Assembly (NCBI GenBank): GCA_030601605.1
Contig: JAUVTI010000087.1
Span: 1 to 7,771, forward strand
Reading direction: 5' to 3'
Origin: Gemmatimonadales bacterium
Lineage (GTDB): Bacteria > Gemmatimonadota > Gemmatimonadetes > Gemmatimonadales > GWC2-71-9
DNA length: 7,771 nt
The position numbers and the translations under genes are program-made. Shown piece by piece: positions 1 through 5,928 of the stretch; the first letter of the stretch is position 1, and the number at the start of each line of letters is the position of its first letter. Below the pieces are notes generated by a model that saw nothing but the letters and a program-made list of their open reading frames with translations, made no database searches and was not told the origin of the DNA.

Positions 1-2
1 AC

Positions 3-191
3 ACCGCCGCGGCCCCGGGACGGATGGCCGGAAGCCCGGTGGGGTCGCCCGACGGAGAGCAGGTGGCCTTCCTGTTGGCGGGCGACACTGATCGTGTGTT
101 CGTGGTGGACGGCAGCGGCCTGGGCGAACCGCGAGCGGTGAGAGGCCTTGCGGGGAGAGACGCCGGACCGCGCTGGATCCCGCAGCGCTGA
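3..191 (+). CDS. Beta-propeller (PD40/TolB-like) protein, C-terminal fragment
   Basis: This is the last 62 codons of a gene that begins left of the window, ending at a TGA at 189-191. The translation contains SPDGEQVAF (from about residue 16), the classic PD40/WD40-like beta-propeller blade signature found in TolB and in many secreted or periplasmic propeller proteins. It is followed by a hydrophobic strand pair (FVVDGSG) and a final PRWIPQR tail, which would close the last blade. Family knowledge: such blades occur in TolB, in prolyl oligopeptidase-type peptidases and in amidohydrolase fusions, so the whole-protein function cannot be read from this piece. It is the only plus-strand gene and is convergent with the next one, with 10 bp between the stops. 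I am fairly sure of the frame and the blade, not of the product. Confidence 0.7.
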   Translation, partial: TAAAPGRMAGSPVGSPDGEQVAFLLAGDTDRVFVVDGSGLGEPRAVRGLAGRDAGPRWIPQR

Positions 192-201
192 ATTCCCTTC
201 G

Positions 202-672
202 TTACCGACTCTGCAGTGTGCGACCCTGTTGCCGGGCAGTGCGCAGGCGCTTCAGGTCCCGTTTGGCGAGCCGGGCCTTGCGGTGAAAGGAGAAGAACGG
301 CACTAGCGAAGCGGCGCCGACCGACCCGGCAGCGATGGCCTTCGTCAGCTCCAGCGAATCTGCTCCCGCGACCAGCCATATGACCGCCAGCTCCGCGGCC
401 ACGAAGATCCCCGCAAAGCTGTCCCGCAGGTAGGCCATGTCCTTGCGGTAGATGTTGAGCCGCTGCTCGGCATCGGTCTCGATGGCACCGGCCGCCAGGA
501 GCTCGCCCTCGCTCGAGTACATGGCCCCGCACTGCGGGCACATCTTCATCTGCCCGGTGAACAGGCTCTTCACGCCGCGCCACCAATACCGGGTCCAGCG
601 AAGCCGGCGTACGGGTTTCGCGAGCGGCTCCAGCGCGTGGCCGCAACGATCACAACGTTCTTGCAGTGCCAT
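202..672 (-). CDS. Zinc-ribbon membrane protein of unknown function
   Basis: The 156-residue product has two CxxC knuckles (C7/C10 and C45/C48) separated by a basic, Trp-rich stretch, which together look like a zinc ribbon. They are followed by a short amphipathic segment, then two hydrophobic segments at about residues 87-104 and 109-128. The C-terminal tail is strongly basic (Arg/Lys-rich, residues 129-156). The likely topology is a two-pass inner-membrane protein with both the ribbon and the basic tail in the cytoplasm. The ATG at 670-672 opens straight into the first CxxC, which supports the start, although no clear Shine-Dalgarno precedes it. The gene follows the transaminase gene by 41 bp and is the last of the minus-strand run. 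I do not recognise a named family, and the function is unknown. Confidence 0.75.
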   Translation of the reverse strand: MALQERCDRCGHALEPLAKPVRRLRWTRYWWRGVKSLFTGQMKMCPQCGAMYSSEGELLAAGAIETDAEQRLNIYRKDMAYLRDSFAGIFVAAELAVIWLVAGADSLELTKAIAAGSVGAASLVPFFSFHRKARLAKRDLKRLRTARQQGRTLQSR

Positions 673-713
673 CTGTGAGCTACTACGGGTAATCCGGCAC
701 CGTGGTTACAGGC

Positions 714-1553
714 TCAGGGCGTCCGCGCCCGGAACAGCTCCAGCAGCCTCCCGGCCACCGGACCGGGACGCCCGGTGCCGACCGGCGTCCCGTTCAGCTT
801 CACTATCGGCATGATCTCCATCGTCGTGCCGGCCAGGAACAGCTCGTCCGCGGCTTCCAGCTCGTTCAGGAGCAGGGCTCGCTCCTCGCAGGGAATGCCG
901 TTCGCCCTGCACAGCTCGAGCGTCACCCGGCGCGTGATGCTGGGGAGGATGTAGTTGTCGGCCGGTGCGGTCCGCACGACTCCGTCAAACACTCCGAAAA
1001 AGCTCGTGTGGGTGCCCTCGAGGACCGCTCCGTCCCTGACCAACACCGCCTCTGTCGCTTCCGCGTCAACTGCTTGCTGAAGGGCGAGGCAGTTGGCCAA
1101 CAGACCCGTGGTCTTGATGTTGCAGCGCGACCAACGGTCGTCAGGCGCGGTAATGACGGTGATGCCCCTGATTGCGTCCGCCCTGGGTTGAAACTGCCTG
1201 GCGGCCGCGTAGACCGTCGGCGGAACGGGCGGGTTCGGAAACGCGTGCCCGCGGACCGCGGCGCCCCGGGTCACCTGCATGTACACGAGAGCGTCCGCGC
1301 CGGCCAGCCCGTTGCGCTCGAGGAGCGTGTGCGCCACCGGCTGGAGCGCCGCCGGCTCGAGGCCTCCGATGAGCAGCGCGGCGAGTCCGTCGGCCATGCG
1401 CGAGAGATGCGCGTCCATCTCGAAGAACGCACCGCCGTAGCTGCGCACTACCTCGTAGATGCCGTCCGCGAACAGGAAGCCGCGATCCTCCGGGGAGATC
1501 CTCGCTTCCTCGAGGGGCACGTACTTCCCATTCAGATAGACGATTTGGCTCAT
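714..1553 (-). CDS. dat: D-amino-acid transaminase (class IV, PLP-dependent)
   Basis: A 279-residue fold-type IV aminotransferase, the usual length for the family. It would interconvert D-alanine plus 2-oxoglutarate with pyruvate plus D-glutamate, in the cytoplasm. By alignment from memory with the Bacillus enzyme, the PLP lysine is K147 (in RCNIKTTGLL) and the glutamate contacting the pyridine nitrogen is E179, with the same 32-residue spacing. The residues that bind the substrate carboxylate in D-specific enzymes are also present: Y33 (in FADGIYEVVR) and R101/H103 (in RGHAFP). This favours D-amino-acid transaminase over branched-chain aminotransferase or aminodeoxychorismate lyase. The chosen ATG at 1551-1553 gives the normal N-terminus (MSQIVYLNGKYV); an upstream in-frame ATG at 1715 would add 54 residues lying inside the neighbouring gene. 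It starts 5 bp after the preceding stop, with a GAGG at 1557-1560 overlapping that stop, suggesting translational coupling. Confidence 0.93.
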   Translation of the reverse strand: MSQIVYLNGKYVPLEEARISPEDRGFLFADGIYEVVRSYGGAFFEMDAHLSRMADGLAALLIGGLEPAALQPVAHTLLERNGLAGADALVYMQVTRGAAVRGHAFPNPPVPPTVYAAARQFQPRADAIRGITVITAPDDRWSRCNIKTTGLLANCLALQQAVDAEATEAVLVRDGAVLEGTHTSFFGVFDGVVRTAPADNYILPSITRRVTLELCRANGIPCEERALLLNELEAADELFLAGTTMEIMPIVKLNGTPVGTGRPGPVAGRLLELFRARTP

Positions 1554-1558
1554 CTGCC

Positions 1559-2194
1559 TCACATCCAGTGCCGACGGCCGTCCTTGAACGGCGTATCGCG
1601 CGGATCGTTTGTCTCGATGAACTTCCGGTACTGCTCGCGCAGACGAATATAACGCCGATCGGAGGTGGGAATCGGACGGTGCGGAGCGTCGATCAGAAAC
1701 CGCTCCACCTTCCACACGTTGCGGTCGGATAGGCGCCAGTCATACGGGTCGAGATCGCGCAGATCGACGAGGGCGTATCCGGTTATGCGTCCGGTGAGAT
1801 CGATGTACGGCTCGTAGTAGCTGCGCGCGAGCGCTTCGAGGGTGCGAAAGGCCGGCTTGCGGCCCCACAGCCCCACGTCGCGCGAACCGGCGACGGCGCC
1901 CCAGCTGCCGTGCGACCGGAACGGGAACACCACGTGGTCCAGATGGTCCCGCGATTCGAGGTCCAGCAGGAGGGGAGGGAACCCGTGCCGCTCCATCACG
2001 GTGGCCGCAGCCAGCGCCGCTTCGAGGCAGTGTGCCTTGCGGTGCCGCACGACGCCGCGGAAGCAGCGCAGCGTCTCGCTCTCACGCTCCCAGTTGTACC
2101 TGAGTGACTTGATCCAACGCTGCGTCTGAAACGGGGTGCGGCAGCGCGCGACTACGCGGCGCTCCGCCGGCGTCAGTCGCTTGTGCGGGGTCAC
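1559..2194 (-). CDS. Transglutaminase-like (papain-fold) superfamily protein, uncharacterised
   Basis: The 211-residue soluble protein has no signal peptide or membrane segment. The N-terminal half is basic and helical. A block around residues 54-64 (AHCLEAALAAA) puts a cysteine, C56, at the start of a helix. It is followed by a strand ending in LDHVVFPF with H87, then GSWGAVAGSRD with D106 as a candidate third residue. The Cys-helix, His-strand, Asp-strand order is the transglutaminase/papain-like arrangement, and such proteins may act on peptides or amide bonds. The C-terminal third (YEPYIDLTGRITGY and beyond) is rich in Tyr, Arg and Asp. The start is GTG at 2192-2194, because no in-frame ATG lies nearby; no good ribosome-binding site is visible. 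The gene lies 28 bp after the DUF423 gene and 5 bp before the D-amino-acid transaminase. The fold assignment is by motif only, and catalysis is unproven. Confidence 0.7.
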   Translation of the reverse strand: MTPHKRLTPAERRVVARCRTPFQTQRWIKSLRYNWERESETLRCFRGVVRHRKAHCLEAALAAATVMERHGFPPLLLDLESRDHLDHVVFPFRSHGSWGAVAGSRDVGLWGRKPAFRTLEALARSYYEPYIDLTGRITGYALVDLRDLDPYDWRLSDRNVWKVERFLIDAPHRPIPTSDRRYIRLREQYRKFIETNDPRDTPFKDGRRHWM

Positions 2195-2222
2195 GCGGGG
2201 CTGAGCCGAATGGTGAGCGGTG

Positions 2223-2597
2223 TCAGCGTGCGACGGTGCCCCATACGAACAGGGCCCACCCGGCGAGGAAGCAGACGCCGCCCAGCGGGGTGATGGCCCC
2301 CCACCATCGCGCGCCGGTCAGCGCCATGATGTAGAGGCTGCCGGAGAAGAGCAGCGTCCCGGCAAGAAAGAGCCAGCCCGCGCCGAGAAACTGTGTGGTG
2401 CTCCAGCGCGCGAATGCCAGCCCGGCCCCAACGATGGCGATGGCATGGTACATCTGGTAGCGCGCCCCGGTTTCGAACACCGTCAGCAGCTCGGGCGAGA
2501 GCCGCGCCTTCAGCGCGTGTGCGCCGAACGCCCCGGCGGCCACCGCGACCAGCGCCGATGCGCCGCCGATCGCTGCCAGCAGGCGGTCCGGAGTCAC
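2223..2597 (-). CDS. DUF423 family small membrane protein (YgdD/YwdK-like)
   Basis: A 124-residue, almost wholly hydrophobic protein with about four membrane segments (roughly residues 7-26, 47-64, 70-92 and 102-121), matching the usual DUF423 length. The conserved blocks are present in order: GAFGAHAL (22-29), RYQMYHAIAI (46-55), GTLLFSGSLYIMALTG (80-95) and ITPLGGVCFLAGW (102-114). These closely recall E. coli YgdD. The molecular function of the family is unknown. The GTG at 2595-2597 is chosen because it gives the family N-terminus and shares a GTGA tetranucleotide with the stop of the preceding DUF2007 gene. The reading frame stays open further upstream, to 2780, but that part is Gly/Pro/Arg-rich out-of-frame sequence of the DUF2007 gene and is not homologous to the family. 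Confidence 0.92.
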   Translation of the reverse strand: MTPDRLLAAIGGASALVAVAAGAFGAHALKARLSPELLTVFETGARYQMYHAIAIVGAGLAFARWSTTQFLGAGWLFLAGTLLFSGSLYIMALTGARWWGAITPLGGVCFLAGWALFVWGTVAR

Positions 2598-2830
2598 GCC
2601 TGGTCCCCGGAAACGGCGCCCGCGTCGTCCAGGATCTGCCGCGCCCGTTCCGCGTCCTCCGGCCTGACGAGGAGGCTGCTGCCGCCCGGCCCCGGTCCCA
2701 GGCCGGCTCCCTCGCGGGACTGGATCAGGTAGGGGATGTCCTCTCCCAGGAGCAGGCCGGCGGCCGACTCCGCCTCCCACCGCGCTTGGAAGTTGGCCAC
2801 CGTGACCAGGTTCTCGTCGTTTCCCGTCAT
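2594..2830 (-). CDS. DUF2007 domain protein (putative signal-transducing protein)
   Basis: A 78-residue cytosolic protein with the DUF2007 layout. An N-terminal strand and helix (LVTVANFQARWEAESAAGLL) is followed by a strand (DIPYLIQ), a flexible Gly/Pro loop (GLGPGPGG) and a closing strand-helix (SSLLVRPEDAERARQILDD). This resembles the small ferredoxin-like or PII-like fold of the family. DUF2007 proteins are annotated as putative signal transducers with no settled function. The ATG at 2828-2830 has an AAGGA eight bases upstream, the clearest ribosome-binding site in this part of the run. It follows the transporter gene by 28 bp, and its TGA overlaps the GTG of the DUF423 gene, so the two are probably translated together. 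Confidence 0.88.
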   Translation of the reverse strand: MTGNDENLVTVANFQARWEAESAAGLLLGEDIPYLIQSREGAGLGPGPGGSSLLVRPEDAERARQILDDAGAVSGDQA

Positions 2831-2838
2831 CGTTCCGA

Positions 2839-2843
2839 TCCTT
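2839..2843 (-). promoter_or_regulatory. Shine-Dalgarno site of the DUF2007 gene
   Basis: The minus strand reads AAGGA here, eight bases before the ATG at 2828-2830, an optimal spacing. It fixes the start of the small DUF2007 gene in the 28-bp gap after the transporter stop. It suggests this gene initiates independently rather than only by coupling. Confidence 0.7.
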
Positions 2844-2858
2844 GCGTTCGTTTCTGAC

Positions 2859-4286
2859 TTACAATGACCGAATTGTCACCGCGATGGTAGTGACGATGAT
2901 CGCCGGGATGTTGAGCCCGATCCCCGCGCGAGCCATGTCGGATGGCTTGATCAAGCCGCTGCCGAACACGATCGCGTTGGGCGGCGTGGCGACGGGCAGC
3001 ATGAAGGCCATCGAGGATGCCACCGCCACGGTCGCCATGAGCGGCAGCGCCGGCAGGTCCAGGCCCACTGCGACGCCGACCATGAGCGGCATACCCAGCG
3101 CCGAGGAAGCGGTGTTGCTCGTGAGCTCGGTCAGGAATACGAAGATCGCGGCGGTCGCCATGACGACCAGCGGCATGGGGACTCCGCGCAGCGAGACCAG
3201 GCCGCCCCCGACCCACTCGGACAGCCCGCTGGTGCCAAACGCGCCCGCAAGCGCCAGGCCTCCGCCGAACAGGAGCAGGATTCCCCACGGCACCTTGCTG
3301 GCCGATTCCCAGTCCAGAGCCACTCGGTGCTTCGAGCCCGTCAGCGGGACTGCGAACAGCACCAGCGCCGCCGCAATCGCGATCGCCGGATCGGAGATGC
3401 CCGGGAGCAGGTCTGAGAGCCCCGGTATGCGCACCCCGCCGATGGTCTTGGGTGCCCGCAGCACCCACGCGAGGACGGTGAGCGCGAACACCGCCACCAC
3501 GAAGCGCTCGCCGCCGGACATGGGACCCAGCGCGTCGCGCTCCCGCTCCAGCGTGTCCTCGAGTCCCGGCACGCGCCCGCGGACCCTGAACATGGTGACG
3601 AGGAGCACCCAGCACCCCGCCAGCATGACCACGGCGATCGGCAGCGCAAACGCCATCCACTGGGCGAACCCCACGTCCTCTCCCAGCAGCTCGCGCGCCG
3701 CGCCGGCGAATATGGCGTCGGGCGGCGTCCCAATGAGGGTGGCGATGCCCCCCGCGGACGCTGCATACGCGACGCCGAGCATCAGCGCAGCGGGGAAACC
3801 ACCGTGAGTGGAACTCGCGCCGCGGGGACGGCCTACGACGGCGATGGCTATGGGCAGCATCATGATCGCCGTTGCCGTGTTCGAGATCCACATGCTGGCA
3901 AAAGCCGACGCAAGCATGAACGCCAGCAGGACCTGCCGGGCGTCCGTGCCCACCAGTCGCACGGTCGCGAGGGCGAAACGGCGGTGCAGGTTCCAACGCT
4001 CGAGCGTGGCGGCGAGAAAGAAGCCACCCAGGAACAGAAAGATGACGGGGTCCGCGTAGGAGCGGGTGACCCCGGACAGCGGCACCACGTTTGCCAGGGG
4101 CAATACCACGATGGGGAGCAGGGCGGTCGCCTGGAGCGGCACGATCGCCGTCAGCCACCACAGCGCCATCCAGGCGGCCAATCCGGCCACGTGCCACGCG
4201 GCATCCGCGAGGCCTCCCGGCGCGGGAGTGAGAAGAGTGGCCAGGAACAGCGCCGGCCCCAGAATCAGCACGGCGCGCCGCTTCAT
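2859..4286 (-). CDS. DASS/SLC13 family sodium:carboxylate (divalent anion) symporter
   Basis: A 475-residue inner-membrane protein with about a dozen hydrophobic segments, the normal size for divalent anion:sodium symporters (VcINDY/SdcS type), which import succinate, malate, citrate, tartrate or sulfate with sodium. Two inverted-repeat halves each carry the substrate-binding SNT motif: SNT at 135-137 (in WISNTATAIM) and SNT at 390-392 (in ELTSNTASSA). Each is followed by a Pro-rich hairpin: GTPPDAI (about 186-192) and ATPPNAI (433-439). The stretch from S424 to V440 fits the published SLC13/Na-sulfate symporter signature pattern. A hydrophilic loop at about 235-262 links the halves. The ATG at 4284-4286 shares ATGA with the stop of the amidohydrolase gene, and no separate ribosome-binding site is visible, so translation is probably coupled. 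The substrate cannot be read from sequence; a di- or tricarboxylate is most likely. Confidence 0.92.
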   Translation of the reverse strand: MKRRAVLILGPALFLATLLTPAPGGLADAAWHVAGLAAWMALWWLTAIVPLQATALLPIVVLPLANVVPLSGVTRSYADPVIFLFLGGFFLAATLERWNLHRRFALATVRLVGTDARQVLLAFMLASAFASMWISNTATAIMMLPIAIAVVGRPRGASSTHGGFPAALMLGVAYAASAGGIATLIGTPPDAIFAGAARELLGEDVGFAQWMAFALPIAVVMLAGCWVLLVTMFRVRGRVPGLEDTLERERDALGPMSGGERFVVAVFALTVLAWVLRAPKTIGGVRIPGLSDLLPGISDPAIAIAAALVLFAVPLTGSKHRVALDWESASKVPWGILLLFGGGLALAGAFGTSGLSEWVGGGLVSLRGVPMPLVVMATAAIFVFLTELTSNTASSALGMPLMVGVAVGLDLPALPLMATVAVASSMAFMLPVATPPNAIVFGSGLIKPSDMARAGIGLNIPAIIVTTIAVTIRSL

Positions 4287-5149
4287 CTGACGGGAAACAG
4301 CGAGAGCGGTGTGTGGCGGGTGATTCGCTGCTTCAGCTCATCGGGCAGATCGAGCGCCAGGAACCGGTCCAGGTTCTGGCGCAGATCCTTCACGCCCGGG
4401 CTGGGCCAGTCGGTTCCCCACACGACGCGATCTCCGACTTCCTGGAGCCGCGGGAAGTAGTCCAGGATCTTGGCCGGTGGGATCCCCGAGAGCTCCAGGT
4501 GCACGTTGCGATGCCGCCTCAGGATGAAGAACGCCTCGTCCATCCACAGCGGGCGTCCTCCGTGCGCCATCAGGATGGTGAGGTCAGGAAAGTCCAGCGC
4601 GACGTCATCGAGCTCCATCGGCCGGCCGTACTTGCAGCGCGCGCCGGGGAAGATGCTGGTGCCGGTGTGGACCATCACGGGGAGGCCGCGCTCCTCGCAG
4701 CGCCGGTAGATGCGTCCCAGCGCTTCGAGTCCCTGGGTGTACGCGTTGGCCGGGAACAACTGGTGCGGCGGATGGATCTTGAGACAGCGGATGCCCAGCT
4801 GCAGCAGCTCCTCGACCTGGCCCTCCGGGTCGGTGGTGAAGCGGGGGTGAACGCCGCCATAGGGCATGAGCCGCTCGGGCGCGGCCTCGGCGTAGCGCGC
4901 CGCGAACCGGTTGGTGTCGTCGTCGAACCCCATCAGATCGGGGCTCGGGTAGTTGACGAGACCGACGCGCCATATGTCCGAGCGGTCGAGGACCTCGAGC
5001 AGGACCTGGGGATCGTCCATCATCTCGAGGAGCCACTCCCAGTGATCCTCCTTGCCCCTGCGCATCTGCGACGCGACGTCCGGGTTCAGGTCGCGCCACG
5101 GCTGGATGTGTACGTGCAGATCGGTGACGCCGGGCTGGTCTCCGCTCAC
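4283..5149 (-). CDS. Metal-dependent hydrolase/decarboxylase, amidohydrolase-2 (ACMSD-like) family
   Basis: A 288-residue TIM-barrel protein of the amidohydrolase-2 type, a cytosolic family that includes ACMSD, gamma-resorcylate decarboxylase and lactone hydrolases such as 2-pyrone-4,6-dicarboxylate hydrolase. Metal-site residues appear in the expected order: H12/H14 in DLHVHI, K124/H126 in LKIHPP, H161 in MVHTGT, H196 in MAHGG, and D247 in WGTDWPSPG. H196 is the likely acid/base, by analogy with ACMSD. The usual C-terminal N-A-x-x-L-[FY] motif is replaced by RHTPLSLF. The GTG at 5147-5149 shares GTGA with the stop of the enoyl-CoA hydratase gene and has AAGGG just upstream (5153-5157), at short spacing. 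Tight coupling to the downstream transporter suggests a shared substrate, perhaps a carboxylate or lactone. Hydrolysis and decarboxylation cannot be told apart from sequence. Confidence 0.88.
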   Translation of the reverse strand: MSGDQPGVTDLHVHIQPWRDLNPDVASQMRRGKEDHWEWLLEMMDDPQVLLEVLDRSDIWRVGLVNYPSPDLMGFDDDTNRFAARYAEAAPERLMPYGGVHPRFTTDPEGQVEELLQLGIRCLKIHPPHQLFPANAYTQGLEALGRIYRRCEERGLPVMVHTGTSIFPGARCKYGRPMELDDVALDFPDLTILMAHGGRPLWMDEAFFILRRHRNVHLELSGIPPAKILDYFPRLQEVGDRVVWGTDWPSPGVKDLRQNLDRFLALDLPDELKQRITRHTPLSLFPVR

Positions 5150-5928
5150 TTGCCCTTGAAGTCCGGGGTGCGCTTCTCGAGGAACGCGTTCACGCCCTCC
5201 TCCTTGTCCGCCGAGGAGAATGCGAGCCCGAACAGAGTGGTCTCGTGCCGCATGCCGTCGTCCAGCGACGTGCGGACGCTTGCCCGCACCGCGTCCTTGA
5301 TGAGCTCGAGTGCGATCGGGCTCTTGCCGGCGATCTCGGTTGCCAGCTCCCGCACGCGCTGCTGCAGCTGATCGTGCGGCACGACCTCATCCACCAGTCC
5401 GATGCGGAGCGCCTCGTCGGCCTTGATGATCTGGCCGGTGTAGAGGAGCTTGTACGCGTTTCCCAGGCCCACCAGTCGCGGCAGGCGCTGTGTGCCGCCG
5501 CCCCCCGGCAGGATTCCCAGGGACACCTCTGGCTGGCCCATGCGCGCCTTGTCTGAGGCGATTCTGATATCGCACGCCAGCGCGAGCTCGCACCCGCCGC
5601 CGAGCGCGAAGCCGTTGACGGCGGCGATGACGGGCTTGGGAAGCCGCTCCGGCGCCTCGAAGATGCCGAACCGCTTGGTGACGTGCAGCTGATCGACGCC
5701 GCCGCGTCCCTTGAACTCCGCGATGTCGGCGCCCGCGACGAACGCCTTGTCTCCCGCGCCCGTGACGATGACCACCCTCACGTCATCGTTGTCCTCGAGC
5801 TCGTCCATCACCTGCACGAACTGCTCGCGGACGTCCTTGTTGAGAGCGTTGAGTTTGTCGGGCCGGTTGATCGTGACCGTCGCGATCCGATCCGCGATAT
5901 CGACTAGGACGACTTTCTCTTTGGCCAT
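5146..5928 (-). CDS. Enoyl-CoA hydratase (crotonase family)
   Basis: A 260-residue crotonase, full length for the family, catalysing hydration of 2-enoyl-CoA to 3-hydroxyacyl-CoA in beta-oxidation. The CoA-binding and oxyanion-hole segments are present: AFVAGADIAEF (62-72) and FALGGGCELALACDIRIA (108-125). Both catalytic glutamates are intact, E114 (in GGGCELA) and E134 (in GQPEVSLGILPGGGG), spaced 20 residues apart as in rat mitochondrial enoyl-CoA hydratase. This argues for true hydratase activity rather than an isomerase or inactive paralogue. The C-terminus (FLEKRTPDFKGK) is standard. The ATG at 5926-5928 has a strong purine-rich Shine-Dalgarno (GGAGGGGG, 5937-5944) inside the end of the dehydrogenase gene, so the two genes overlap by 25 bp in different frames. 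The product feeds directly into the dehydrogenase encoded just upstream. Confidence 0.94.
   Translation of the reverse strand: MAKEKVVLVDIADRIATVTINRPDKLNALNKDVREQFVQVMDELEDNDDVRVVIVTGAGDKAFVAGADIAEFKGRGGVDQLHVTKRFGIFEAPERLPKPVIAAVNGFALGGGCELALACDIRIASDKARMGQPEVSLGILPGGGGTQRLPRLVGLGNAYKLLYTGQIIKADEALRIGLVDEVVPHDQLQQRVRELATEIAGKSPIALELIKDAVRASVRTSLDDGMRHETTLFGLAFSSADKEEGVNAFLEKRTPDFKGK

Noticed and set aside
689..709. Small hairpin (GTAACC paired with GGATTAC, with a bulge) between the transaminase and zinc-ribbon genes
   Set aside because: The stem is short and bulged and is not followed by a T-run on the minus strand, so it does not support a terminator.
702..1652. A 316-codon open frame on the plus strand
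   Set aside because: It is antisense to the D-amino-acid transaminase, and its composition is Arg/Val/His-rich without domain features.
1554..1715. N-terminal extension of the transaminase to an upstream ATG
   Set aside because: The 54 added residues are Ser/Arg-rich, overlap the preceding gene out of frame, and lie before the normal family N-terminus MSQIVYLNG.
2861..2876. ACAAT/ATTGT inverted repeat at the transporter stop
   Set aside because: It has only five paired, AT-rich bases with a six-base loop, is mostly inside coding sequence, and has no T-run; chance is a sufficient explanation.
2850..2880. Possible promoter (GTGACA as a -35-like box) before the DUF2007 gene
   Set aside because: No acceptable -10 box lies at 16-18 bp spacing, and the candidate box encodes transporter residues.
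2842..3807. A 321-codon open frame on the plus strand
   Set aside because: It lies wholly antisense to the transporter gene, which has clear SNT motifs and membrane segments. The translated product is Ser/Thr/Ala/Pro-rich and of low complexity, typical of an antisense shadow in GC-rich DNA.
2827..4197. A 456-codon minus-strand open frame overlapping the transporter in another frame
   Set aside because: The product is Arg/Gly/Ala/His-rich without any family motif; the overlapping transporter frame explains the DNA fully.
4313..5371. A 352-codon open frame on the plus strand
   Set aside because: It is antisense to the amidohydrolase and the enoyl-CoA hydratase end, both with complete motifs; there is no recognisable domain and no ribosome-binding context.
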